Assembly: GCA_946499615.1 (NCBI GenBank)
Contig: CAMMST010000001.1
Span: 1 to 64,000, forward strand
Origin: Enterococcus_E cecorum_B
Lineage (GTDB): Bacteria > Bacillota > Bacilli > Lactobacillales > Enterococcaceae
DNA: 64,000 nt
Direction: 5' to 3'
Each line of letters opens with the position of its first letter. Position 1 is the first letter of the stretch. Shown in pieces: positions 8,637-16,578 of the stretch. Below the pieces are notes generated by a model that searched no databases, was not told the DNA's origin, and saw nothing but the letters and a program-made list of their open reading frames with translations. The position numbers were made by a program, and so were the translations under genes.

Positions 8637-8870
8637 ATGAAGATTACCACTAGAAAAATCGGAAATTCTGTAGGAACAATTTTTCCAAAAGAAATCGCTC
8701 CTAAAGTCGGAGAAGAATACAGTGTTTACAAAGTTGAGGATACGTATATTTTAAAACCTAAGCAGGAAGATATTTTTGCAGATAAAGACCAATGGACAGG
8801 TTTTAGCGCAGATTTATCTGATGAATCGCTTGAATGGGACACTATGAAACCTGAGGGGGATGAGTATTGA
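8637..8870 (+). CDS. AbrB/MazE-type antitoxin of the second module
   Basis: 77 residues. The N-terminal AbrB-like half (MKITTRKIGNSVGTIFPKEI) should bind DNA as a swapped hairpin. The acidic C-terminus (DLSDESLEWDTMKPEGDEY) is typical of the toxin-binding tail. The ATG at 8637 is preferred over the GTG at 8628 since AGGTG lies six bases before it. The stop overlaps the start of the toxin gene by one base. Confidence 0.82.
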   Translation: MKITTRKIGNSVGTIFPKEIAPKVGEEYSVYKVEDTYILKPKQEDIFADKDQWTGFSADLSDESLEWDTMKPEGDEY

Positions 8871-9196
8871 TGACTTATCCAAAACAAAGAGAAATCGTGT
8901 TGCTAGACTTTGATCCCTCTAGAGGAAAAGAAATAAAAAAAAGAAGACCCGCTTTAGTACTTAGTCGCAACGAATTCAATCAATACACTGGTTTTTGCTT
9001 AGTCTGCCCCATTACGTCTACCATTAGACCTTATCCTACGTACGTTGATATCAAATCACCGAGAAAAATCACTGGACAAATCGTGACTCATCAAATCCGT
9101 TCCATCGACTATCAACATCGAAATTTACAAGTAGTTGAAACCTGCGACATTCTCACTTGGACAGATGTATTAAGTATTATTCAAAACTTCATTTGA
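8870..9196 (+). CDS. PemK/MazF-type toxin of the second module
   Basis: 108 residues with the standard MazF pattern: KQREIVLLDFDPSRGKEIKKRRPALVLS, NEFNQYTGFCLVCPITS, then QIVTHQIRSIDY near the catalytic groove. It is a predicted ribosome-independent mRNA interferase. Its ATG overlaps the antitoxin stop in TGATG and is preceded by GAGGGGGATGAG. It is clearly different in sequence from the toxin at 6981-7355, so the two modules are not a recent duplication. Confidence 0.87.
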   Translation: MTYPKQREIVLLDFDPSRGKEIKKRRPALVLSRNEFNQYTGFCLVCPITSTIRPYPTYVDIKSPRKITGQIVTHQIRSIDYQHRNLQVVETCDILTWTDVLSIIQNFI

Positions 9197-9229
9197 CAAA
9201 AAACCGCCTGAAAATCTTTCAAGCGGTTC
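9197..9229 (-). terminator. Terminator of the chromate-transporter operon
   Basis: AACCGCTTGAAA on the minus strand pairs with TTTCAGGCGGTT and is followed by a T run. The plus strand has no T run, so it mainly ends minus-strand transcripts, although it also lies just after the MazF stop. Confidence 0.7.
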
Positions 9230-9326
9230 GTTACAAAAATGCCAACCTTATACTAGACTAGCATTCATCTTTATGTATTTACACTAATATAATTATTATT
9301 TCACAAAATTTTTATTAATATAGCAA

Positions 9327-9884
9327 TTAATTAAGTAACATTTGATAAAAAATGTTTAATCCCCCTATGACAACCATTACTAAGATTGGCCGGCTCTTTA
9401 GCTTTCTTAATAAAAGAAGCGCTACAATAAATAGGACAATTTTGGAGCTATCCAGTGAAAACCAGTTGTCCATATGATTCCCGTAAAAACTATTACGCAA
9501 AATTTCTAATCCCGAAACCAAAATCAAAGCAATCACAGCAGGTCTTAAAGTTTGCAAAACATTTTGGACAATCGTTAAATTTTGATAACGCATATAATAG
9601 TAGGCAATGATACTTACAATGATACAAGAGGGCGTTACACATCCTAGCGTTGCCACAATCGCCCCGGTAATTCCAGCACTTTTAACGCCCACAAAAGTCG
9701 CCGCATTAATCGCGATTGGACCAGGTGTCATTTGTGATAAAGTAATTAAATGATTTAGTTCGGTCGTCTGAAGCCAATGATGGGCATAAACTTCTTGCTG
9801 AATCAAAGGTAAAGCTGCATACCCACCGCCAAAACTCAATAGGCCAACTTTCACAAAACTCCACCATAACTGTAAATAAATCAT
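9327..9884 (-). CDS. Chromate transporter family protein, second half-size subunit
   Basis: 185 residues with about five hydrophobic segments. The N-terminal family signature is present (SFVKVGLLSFGGGYAALPLIQQEV), followed by LSQMTPGPIAINAATFVG. Short ChrA proteins of this kind are encoded as tandem pairs that form a heteromeric transporter; chromate is the classic substrate, but the physiological one in gut bacteria is unknown. The start at 9884 overlaps the upstream partner by ATGA and has GGGGTGAG before it; longer starts lack support. Confidence 0.85.
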   Translation of the reverse strand: MIYLQLWWSFVKVGLLSFGGGYAALPLIQQEVYAHHWLQTTELNHLITLSQMTPGPIAINAATFVGVKSAGITGAIVATLGCVTPSCIIVSIIAYYYMRYQNLTIVQNVLQTLRPAVIALILVSGLEILRNSFYGNHMDNWFSLDSSKIVLFIVALLLLRKLKSRPILVMVVIGGLNIFYQMLLN

Positions 9885-10435
9885 CGACTCACCCCACGCC
9901 ATGTTTGAATGACACCATAAACCAAACAAGCCAAAATCAAATAAACTGAACTAACATTGAATAAAAGACTCGCAGCAAACACCAATAAAAAGATGAATAT
10001 CGCAGTTCCTTGTTTTTTCCTTATAATAGGTAGTAACATATCCAAAACAACTTGTAAAATCAAAGCTCCTACAGCTACTTGCATACCAGAAAGCAAGTAT
10101 TGGACCCAAACAATTTTAATAAAAACATCGTAAAGGTAGGCTAAAATCGTAATAATTCCCAAAGGCGGCAAAACAGTAGCAAGTACCGTTATCAATACCC
10201 CAATCACACCTGCCAACTTATAACCTACCAAAATAGCGCCATTAATCGCCATAGCTCCAGGCGCACTTTGAGCAATAGCCACAAAATCAAGCATCTCATT
10301 TTCCGTTAGCCAACCATATTTTTGAACAAACCTTTGCTTCATCAACATGACGATGACATACCCACCGCCAAAAGTAAAAGCACTCAAAGTAAAGGTAGAC
10401 CAAAATAGCCTTTTTAAGCTAAACTCCCTATCCAT
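9881..10435 (-). CDS. Chromate transporter family protein, first half-size subunit
   Basis: 184 residues, about five transmembrane helices. The signature FTFGGGYVIVMLMKQRFV and the second motif IAQSAPGAMAINGAILVG mark it as the partner of the following gene, with which it overlaps by 4 bp. The pair looks like one full-length ChrA split into two genes. GGAAG precedes the ATG. No regulator is adjacent. Confidence 0.85.
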   Translation of the reverse strand: MDREFSLKRLFWSTFTLSAFTFGGGYVIVMLMKQRFVQKYGWLTENEMLDFVAIAQSAPGAMAINGAILVGYKLAGVIGVLITVLATVLPPLGIITILAYLYDVFIKIVWVQYLLSGMQVAVGALILQVVLDMLLPIIRKKQGTAIFIFLLVFAASLLFNVSSVYLILACLVYGVIQTWRGVSR

Positions 10436-11257
10436 AAATCAACTTCCTACTTTCTATAAACTATACCTATTATAATCTATTTCCCTTGCTTGTGAATGCA
10501 CGTTTCGTTTTGTCTTGTATGTAAACTTTTTTCTAGCATGACAACAAAATGGAATGTTTTATTTTATTTCTTATTGTTTTTATTTAGATTAATTATAAAT
10601 ATAATGTAGTTTAATTATTGTGAAAAATTCACATATCAAACAAAATCATTTAATAAAAAATCCAAAATCTTGAAAACCGTCAAAACCCTTGATATTACAA
10701 TATTTTTACAAACTGTTTTACTCAAAATATGCGCTTATTGATATTTCTTCAATAATTATTTTATTCATTATCATATGCATAAAAAGAACACCATATATGT
10801 TCACTTTTACAATTCAAAATGAAATAAATCATAAAAATCTATCATTTCCATTTATGATAATGTTTGTATTTTAGTTATCCAAAAATTGTTAATCGCGAAG
10901 AAACGCCGTTAAAAACCTTGATATACAACCATTCAACAATAATAAAATGTATATTTTCTAAATGTAACAGTTATTTTTAAGGAAAACAAATCTCATTTTA
11001 AAATAACTACGCTTTTTAAACATTACTTATGTTATGATTAATTAAACGTTAGCATACCAAATGCATAACAATTGCTTTTTGTTTGGAAAAAGTATATTGT
11101 ATACATGGAAAGAGAAATGGCATAATTGAGAACGTCATCTACATTTGCCATAGCATATTAAAATATTTACAACTTATTTTTGTTATCTATCTTAATCAAT
11201 AGAAGTTTACAAAGTTTACTTATTTAGTATACATCACGAGGAAAGGACGTGCAGATC
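10436..11257. other. Long AT-rich intergenic region before a GntR gene
   Basis: No convincing gene; the small plus-strand frame at 10689-10874 has no ribosome binding site and a composition typical of random AT-rich DNA. Two related stretches occur, near 10677-10701 (CGTCAAAACCCTTGATATTA) and 10907-10928 (CGTTAAAAACCTTGATATAC). The octamer GTATACAT occurs at 11099-11106 and again at 11227-11234, just before the GntR gene, and may be its operator. Confidence 0.45.
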
Positions 11258-11980
11258 ATGACAAAAATTGGTGGATATAGAACAATTGCAAATGATATTA
11301 TGAATAAAATTCAACGCGGAACTTTCAAACCTGGTGAAAAATTACCAAAACAAACAGAATTGGCTAATTTTTATGATACTAGCCGCGTAACCGTTCAAAA
11401 AGCTTTAAACGTCTTAACATTTGAAGGATATATCGTTTCTAAAAAGGGTGTGGGTACTTTCGTTAAGACTTTAGACGAAACAAATTCAAATCTAGATTCT
11501 AGCTCAAATGAATGCCTAGGTTTATCACAAAAAGTAAATGCCAACCAAACCGTGACTAGTAAAGTCGTTTCTTTCCACGTTCGCAATCCAGAAGATGAAG
11601 AATGTGAAAAACTAGCTATCCGCCCTATCGACAGTGTATATGATATCATTCGTGTACGTTACCTTGATGGTCAACCATTCAGAATTGAATATACGGTCAT
11701 TCCAGTTGCTGCACTACCAGAATTGAACACTGCAGTCCTTGAAAAATCTTTATATCAATATATTGAAAATGAAACTGGTTTTGAAATTGGTTCAGCTATC
11801 CGCAAGATTAAAGCAGATATGTCTGACAGATATGATCAAAAATATCTTGATTGCCAATTATTTGATCCAGTCCTAGAAATCGAACAAGTTGTAACATTTA
11901 GCGATGGTCGTCCATTTGAACTATCTGAAATTCGTTACCGTTACGATAAAGGTTGCTTCATCGCGATTCATTCTATCTAA
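11258..11980 (+). CDS. GntR family (HutC/UTRA type) transcriptional regulator
   Basis: 240 residues. The N-terminal winged helix covers residues 4-70 (IANDIMNKIQRGTFKPGEKL ... TSRVTVQKALNVLTFEGYIV). The UTRA effector domain runs from about 95 to the end, with EYTVIPVAALPEL and the closing SEIRYRYDKGCF. Such proteins usually sense sugar phosphates. ATG 11258 is preferred to GTG 11249 on Shine-Dalgarno spacing. It is monocistronic, with a long leader containing two GTATACAT octamers. It could be the amino-sugar repressor for the nagB sites, but nothing ties it to them. Confidence 0.85.
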   Translation: MTKIGGYRTIANDIMNKIQRGTFKPGEKLPKQTELANFYDTSRVTVQKALNVLTFEGYIVSKKGVGTFVKTLDETNSNLDSSSNECLGLSQKVNANQTVTSKVVSFHVRNPEDEECEKLAIRPIDSVYDIIRVRYLDGQPFRIEYTVIPVAALPELNTAVLEKSLYQYIENETGFEIGSAIRKIKADMSDRYDQKYLDCQLFDPVLEIEQVVTFSDGRPFELSEIRYRYDKGCFIAIHSI

Positions 11981-12003
11981 TCTAAAACATCTATACAAAA
12001 TCA

Positions 12004-12037
12004 AAAAACTCGAAAGTTTATTCTTTCGAGTTTTTTT
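12004..12037. terminator. Terminator of the GntR gene
   Basis: CTCGAAAG and CTTTCGAG form a perfect 8-bp stem with a 6-base loop, followed by seven T and preceded by an A run. Confidence 0.9.
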
Positions 12038-12379
12038 GTTTGTTAATTTTCCCCTTTACAGCTTTACATTTGATAATCATATCCAAACCATTTTTATCCA
12101 TATATAAACTTGTCAACCCCTATATGTCAACATATATGTAAACCCAATCATAACATCACAAAACTCGTTTTTATCGACTTCTAGTTATCTAACCATCTAC
12201 ACAAACGTTTATATATAGCGTTTTTCGTAGTGTTATTATTTAGAAAAATGCTTGATTTTTTTATTGAAATAACCGATACTATAGGGGAAGAAATTATATA
12301 TAAACTTTACATATTTACATATTAGGTTTACATTATTGGGGATACTCTTAAATAAGTAAGAGTATAGAGGGAGATATTT
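12038..12379. other. Intergenic leader of the secreted protein gene
   Basis: About 340 bp. It contains short repeated TGTCAA/TGTAAA and TTTACA words (around 12110-12140 and 12300-12332) with roughly WalR-like character, but the spacing does not match the TGTWAH-N5-TGTWAH consensus, so no site is claimed. GAGGGAGA precedes the ATG at 12380. Confidence 0.35.
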
Positions 12380-13213
12380 ATGAAAAAATTATCAAAGAAA
12401 TTCGTTCAATTATCTGTTGTTGGTACATTATTAGTTGCAGGCGGTCTATTTGTAGCACCACAAGTCCAAAATTCAGCCGCTCAAGCAAGTGAACCTACGA
12501 AACTAGTTGCCTTTGATCAACAAGCAAATGCTTTAGGTGAAACGATTAATGATGTTCGTGAATCAAAGACCGTTACAAAGACATTAGCCAAAGCGCAAGA
12601 AACTGCTACTAAGAAACAAAAAGAGGCGCAACAAAAAGCAGCTACAAAAGCTAACGAAGCAAAAGCGCCCGTCCAAAACACGGCCACTGAACAAACGACA
12701 AATGACAATCAAAACGTCGTAACTACACAAGCACAAAATAATGAAGTAACTGAAACAACTTCTGTAAATAATACACCAAATACCAATCAAGCCGCTGCTC
12801 CTCAACAAAGTGCGCCGGCTCAACAAAGTGCACCAGCCCAAGCAACACCTGCACCTCAAGTTGATACAAGTGGTTTTAACTTTAATGGTCACCACTATCC
12901 AATCGCTTGGTTCTCTGGTTCAGGTTATGTCCCAGCAGATGGTAATATCTATCGTTGGAGTGAAATGCCAAACCACTACTTAATCGAACGCACTGGTATG
13001 GCAGGTGGTACAATTCGTGAATTAGGTGTAGGTTCAAAAATTACCATTGATGGTCAAACTTACACAGTCTTTAAAGTATTATCTGGTGTTGCTAACGATG
13101 AAAATGCATTTAATCTATTAACTTCTCAAGGTGCAGCGATAACTTTCCAAAGCTGTGATGCTACTTATGGTGCAAACGGTTTAGCAAACTTAACAATCTG
13201 GTTTGCAGCCTAA
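12380..13213 (+). CDS. Secreted protein with a C-terminal sortase-like domain
   Basis: 277 residues. Signal peptide 1-36 ends near SAAQA. Residues 40-95 are a charged helical region (AKAQETATKKQKEAQQKAA), and 96-165 a Gln/Pro/Ala/Thr-rich linker with QQSAPAQQSAPAQ. The C-terminal domain (about 168-277) has features of the sortase fold: a His in the NHYLIERTG segment, strands GSKITIDGQTYTVFKVLSG, and a late strand ITFQSCD holding the only Cys, where sortases have TLxTC. The final strand reads LANLTIWFAA, where sortases usually carry the catalytic Arg. No membrane anchor follows, so it should be released or wall-associated. Function unknown; the fold call is by pattern only. Confidence 0.6.
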   Translation: MKKLSKKFVQLSVVGTLLVAGGLFVAPQVQNSAAQASEPTKLVAFDQQANALGETINDVRESKTVTKTLAKAQETATKKQKEAQQKAATKANEAKAPVQNTATEQTTNDNQNVVTTQAQNNEVTETTSVNNTPNTNQAAAPQQSAPAQQSAPAQATPAPQVDTSGFNFNGHHYPIAWFSGSGYVPADGNIYRWSEMPNHYLIERTGMAGGTIRELGVGSKITIDGQTYTVFKVLSGVANDENAFNLLTSQGAAITFQSCDATYGANGLANLTIWFAA

Positions 13214-13234
13214 GCATAAAACCAAATTCTATCT

Positions 13235-13276
13235 AAAAAAGTCGCGATTACTCTCAACGTAACCGCGACTTTTTTC
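13235..13276. terminator. Bidirectional terminator
   Basis: AAAAAAGTCGCG and CGCGACTTTTTT flank a 17-base loop between the convergent secreted-protein gene and menA, with T runs in both directions. Confidence 0.9.
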
Positions 13277-13284
13277 TTACTATA

Positions 13285-14190
13285 TTATTGTAAAAAAATA
13301 CCTAACGCAAAACTGAGTACATGAATAAATGACCCTACCGCTAAAATTTTTACCGCACAGATAAACGTTTGGCTCTTCACTTGAACTGCCAATAATTTTT
13401 GGGTTTCTTGCCAAACAAATGGCATGCTTACTAAGCTTAACAAAGTCATCACAGGTGCTAAATGTAAAGCAACCGTCGCAACAATGGACAAATAAGCAAT
13501 ACGATTCATATTGACAAAGACTTTTAATGCGCGCGATTTACCAAGATAATGAACGATGGTATATCGATTATTTTTCTCGTCTTCTTCTAAATCACAAATA
13601 TTATTGGCCAACATTAAATTAGCAATCCATAAAGTATTTGGTAATGAAATCAGAAAAATCGAGCCAATGGTGGTAAAATTCCAAACAAACTGATCATAAG
13701 CATTTAAATACACACAAATCAATGAAATCATAAAGCCCATCGTAAAACCAGAGAAAAATTCTCCTAAAGGTAAACTGGATAATGGACGCGGACCTGAAGA
13801 GTAGAAGATTCCTACCATATAACAGTATAACCCCATCACCAACAACGGCCAACCAACGACCATTGACAAACCAATCCCCATCAAAGCTGAAACAATAATT
13901 AAGCCCATCATGATACGAAAGACTAACTTCAATGACAGATTTTCTCTACCTATAATATTGGTTTTGTGCTTATAATCATGAACATCGGTGGCATGGTGAT
14001 AGTCATTATAATTATCCAAAATATCCACCGCCATATTAAATAAAAACATCGCCACAAAATAAATAAATACCAAACCAATATGCAATGTATGATAATGATA
14101 ATAACTGTATGCGAGTCCTATAAAAAACGGTAAGACACTTGCAGTTTTCGCTTTAAATTCTACAAGCTCCAAAAACACTTTTAAAGACAC
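13285..14190 (-). CDS. menA: 1,4-dihydroxy-2-naphthoate polyprenyltransferase
   Basis: 301 residues, eight or nine transmembrane helices, UbiA superfamily. The first Asp-rich motif is seen as NMAVDILDNYNDYHHATD and the second near NICDLEEDEKN. MenA attaches the polyprenyl tail to dihydroxynaphthoate, giving demethylmenaquinone. The divergent neighbour encodes a long-chain polyprenyl diphosphate synthase, its substrate supplier, supporting MenA over other UbiA members. The start is a GTG at 14190 with AAAGGAAG seven bases upstream. The other men genes are not in the window. Confidence 0.87.
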   Translation of the reverse strand: MSLKVFLELVEFKAKTASVLPFFIGLAYSYYHYHTLHIGLVFIYFVAMFLFNMAVDILDNYNDYHHATDVHDYKHKTNIIGRENLSLKLVFRIMMGLIIVSALMGIGLSMVVGWPLLVMGLYCYMVGIFYSSGPRPLSSLPLGEFFSGFTMGFMISLICVYLNAYDQFVWNFTTIGSIFLISLPNTLWIANLMLANNICDLEEDEKNNRYTIVHYLGKSRALKVFVNMNRIAYLSIVATVALHLAPVMTLLSLVSMPFVWQETQKLLAVQVKSQTFICAVKILAVGSFIHVLSFALGIFLQ

Positions 14191-14285
14191 AATTTCACTT
14201 CCTTTAAATTTTTAAGCTTTGATATTTCCTATTATTAGCATTTTAATGTACAATAAAGTTATCAATTAATTTGCGAGGAAGTATC

Positions 14286-15260
14286 ATGACAAGTTACTGG
14301 AATAATTATCCCACGATTCAAAATAAACTCCAAGCTGTTTGCTCATATTTAGAAGAAAATGTAGCAATCAATAACGAAATCATTTCAAAAACACTAGTAG
14401 ATTTTGCTCGCTCTGGTGGCAAGTTGTTGCGCCCGGCACTTTGTCTACTATTTGCTGAACTAAACCCCAACCACGATGAGGAAAAAATGACAAAAATCGC
14501 CGCTTCTTTAGAGATGCTACATATGGCGACTTTAATTCATGATGACATTATCGATGACTCACCTTTACGCCGGGGTTCAATTACCGTTCAAGCGCAATTT
14601 GGAAAAGATGTCGCTGTATATGCGGGTGATGTACTTTTTACCAAATTTTTCGAAACCATTATAGCTGTTATGAACGGCTCCGATTACTTAGCCTACAATG
14701 CAAGAACAATGAAGCGGATATTAATGGGTGAGCTCAATCAAATGACCATCCGCTTTAAAATCGATGAAAAATTTACGGATTATCTTCGCAGCATCAACGG
14801 AAAAACGGCTGAATTATTCTACTTAGCTTGTAAAGAAGGTGCCTATTTCAGCGGCTGTTCTCCACAAGTGGTGCGCTTAGCTAGTCGTATTGGCAGAAAT
14901 ATCGGTTTAGCCTTTCAAATCTATGATGATATTTTAGATTATACAGCAGATAAAGCGACTTTGAAAAAACCTATCTTGGAAGACTTAGGCCAAGGAATTT
15001 ATACCTTACCTTTGATTTTAGTAAAAGATCAATACCCAGAAATCTTCACGCCTTATTTGAATAAGAAAAATCAAATCACCCAGGCAGAAATTGAAGAAGT
15101 AGCCAAACTCGTGGTGCAATATGGTGGCGTCGAGCAAGCCAAAGTCATTGCTCAAAAAATTACAAAAAAAGCACTAGAAGATATCAAAAAATTACCTGAT
15201 GGCATCGCAAAAGATAACATCCATCAATTAACCATGGATTTATTAAATAGACAATATTAA
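14286..15260 (+). CDS. Polyprenyl diphosphate synthase (heptaprenyl/octaprenyl type)
   Basis: 324 residues. Trans-isoprenyl synthase motifs are clear: GGKLLRPAL, first Asp-rich motif LIHDDIIDDSPLRRG (about 80-94), GELNQM, then FQIYDDILDYT (second Asp-rich motif, about 213-223). It elongates farnesyl diphosphate with isopentenyl diphosphate, presumably to make the quinone tail used by the divergent MenA. ATG 14286 is chosen because GAGGAAG lies four bases before it; a TTG further upstream overlaps that site. The bile salt hydrolase gene follows 20 bp downstream and may be co-transcribed. Confidence 0.9.
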   Translation: MTSYWNNYPTIQNKLQAVCSYLEENVAINNEIISKTLVDFARSGGKLLRPALCLLFAELNPNHDEEKMTKIAASLEMLHMATLIHDDIIDDSPLRRGSITVQAQFGKDVAVYAGDVLFTKFFETIIAVMNGSDYLAYNARTMKRILMGELNQMTIRFKIDEKFTDYLRSINGKTAELFYLACKEGAYFSGCSPQVVRLASRIGRNIGLAFQIYDDILDYTADKATLKKPILEDLGQGIYTLPLILVKDQYPEIFTPYLNKKNQITQAEIEEVAKLVVQYGGVEQAKVIAQKITKKALEDIKKLPDGIAKDNIHQLTMDLLNRQY

Positions 15261-15280
15261 TCATAAAGAAGGTTTTGTAA

Positions 15281-16249
15281 ATGTGTACTGGATTACGTTA
15301 CATCAATGACGGCTTTTACTTTGGCCGCAATCTCGATTTGGATTATACTTTCGGACAGTCAATTGTGATTACTCCAAAAAACTACGAAATCAAGTTTAAG
15401 CACGAAAAAAGCATTGCAAATCATTATGCCTTTATCGGAGTCGCTGTAGTCGTTGAGGATTATCCGCTTTATGCCGATGCGATCAATGAGGCTGGGCTAG
15501 GAATCGCTAATCTAAACTTCCCCCATTTTGCCGAATATGCCACGGAAGTTCAAGAAGGCCAATTAAATTTAGCACCTTATGAATTGATGCTCTATGCTCT
15601 TGCAAACTGTCAATCCGTCGCTGAAGTAAAAGCAGCTTTCTGCAAGTTAAATGTCGTTGATATACCATTTAATGCACAAATGCCCAATACGACATTGCAC
15701 TGGTTTGTTGCGGATAAAAAACAAGCAGCCGTGATTGAAGTGATTCAAGGAAAAGTCAAAATTACCGACAATCCAGCTAATGTCTTAACCAATAGTCCAA
15801 GTATTGATTATCATTTGATGAATCTAGCCCACTATGCTAACCTTAGCGACCAGCAACCTACCAACCAACCTTTTGACATGCCTCCATTTGGCGAAGGGTT
15901 TGGCGCGATTGGTCTACCTGGTGATTGGTCCCCGGCTTCTCGTTTCGTCAAGGCTGCATTTGTAAATGAACATTCTATCAGCGAAAAAGATGAAATTAGC
16001 AATGTCACTCAATTTTTCCATATTTTAGATTCGGTGGCTTTTGTTGAGGGCGTAACCACTTCACCACGAGGAACCCATGACTTAACGATGTATGCTTCTT
16101 GTGGACATCCTGAAAGTGGCAATTATTACTATAAAACCTACCGCAATAATCAAATCAATTGCGTGTCCATGTCAAAAGTCGATTTGCAAAGTCACACGCT
16201 TTTTAATTATCCGATGATTGATACCCAACAAATTCATCAGGTTAATTAA
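15281..16249 (+). CDS. bsh: Choloylglycine hydrolase family, probable bile salt hydrolase
   Basis: 322 residues, Ntn-hydrolase fold. After removal of Met1 the nucleophile Cys2 is exposed (MCTGLRY). Other active-site positions match bile salt hydrolases: Arg16 and Asp19 in FGRNLDLD, Asn in VLTNSP, and Arg in SPASRFVKAAF. The overall spacing resembles enterococcal bile salt hydrolase more than penicillin V acylase. It removes glycine or taurine from conjugated bile acids in the cytoplasm, implying an intestinal host. It lies 20 bp after the prenyl synthase gene. Acylase activity on other amides cannot be excluded. Confidence 0.85.
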   Translation: MCTGLRYINDGFYFGRNLDLDYTFGQSIVITPKNYEIKFKHEKSIANHYAFIGVAVVVEDYPLYADAINEAGLGIANLNFPHFAEYATEVQEGQLNLAPYELMLYALANCQSVAEVKAAFCKLNVVDIPFNAQMPNTTLHWFVADKKQAAVIEVIQGKVKITDNPANVLTNSPSIDYHLMNLAHYANLSDQQPTNQPFDMPPFGEGFGAIGLPGDWSPASRFVKAAFVNEHSISEKDEISNVTQFFHILDSVAFVEGVTTSPRGTHDLTMYASCGHPESGNYYYKTYRNNQINCVSMSKVDLQSHTLFNYPMIDTQQIHQVN

Positions 16250-16307
16250 CTTAAATGCATGATTTTATACGAATGAACGCTCAGCTGATGAAAGGTGCGT
16301 GGCCAAT

Positions 16308-16526
16308 ATGAAACATGGTTTGAAGTATTTTTTCTGGAAAGTTTGGTTTAACAATTCTAATAATAGATGGGGGCTCTTAGTTGTCATAATACTTACTATT
16401 CTTCATTATTATAAAACCAAAGATTCAGGAATTCCTTTTATAGGTGCTGTGTTCATACTTCTTTTCATTCTTATCAAAACTGCCATTTGGTACCTAAGAG
16501 GCGCAAAGATAGACGAAGAAAATTAA
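16308..16526 (+). CDS. Small hypothetical membrane protein
   Basis: 72 residues with two predicted membrane helices (about residues 20-36 and 45-63) and basic flanks. No family was recognised. The start is uncertain: an in-frame GTG at 16299 lies very near AAAGG, and the ATG at 16308 lies somewhat far from it. It sits downstream of the bile salt hydrolase gene and ahead of a strong terminator. Confidence 0.5.
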   Translation: MKHGLKYFFWKVWFNNSNNRWGLLVVIILTILHYYKTKDSGIPFIGAVFILLFILIKTAIWYLRGAKIDEEN

Positions 16527-16533
16527 CCGCACT

Positions 16534-16573
16534 AAAATAGACGCACTATTTGAAGTAGTGCGTCTATTTTTTT
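16534..16573. terminator. Bidirectional terminator
   Basis: A perfect 15-bp stem (AAAATAGACGCACTA with TAGTGCGTCTATTTT) and 7-base loop separate two convergent transcription units. Confidence 0.95.
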
Positions 16574-16578
16574 ATTCA

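Noticed and set aside
10689..10874. Hydrophobic 61-codon plus-strand frame
   Set aside because: No ribosome binding site, no terminator and composition expected from AT-rich noncoding DNA.
12110..12332. WalR-like TGTAAA/TTTACA words before the secreted sortase-like protein gene
   Set aside because: Spacing between words does not fit the TGTWAH-N5-TGTWAH consensus, and such words are frequent in this AT-rich DNA.
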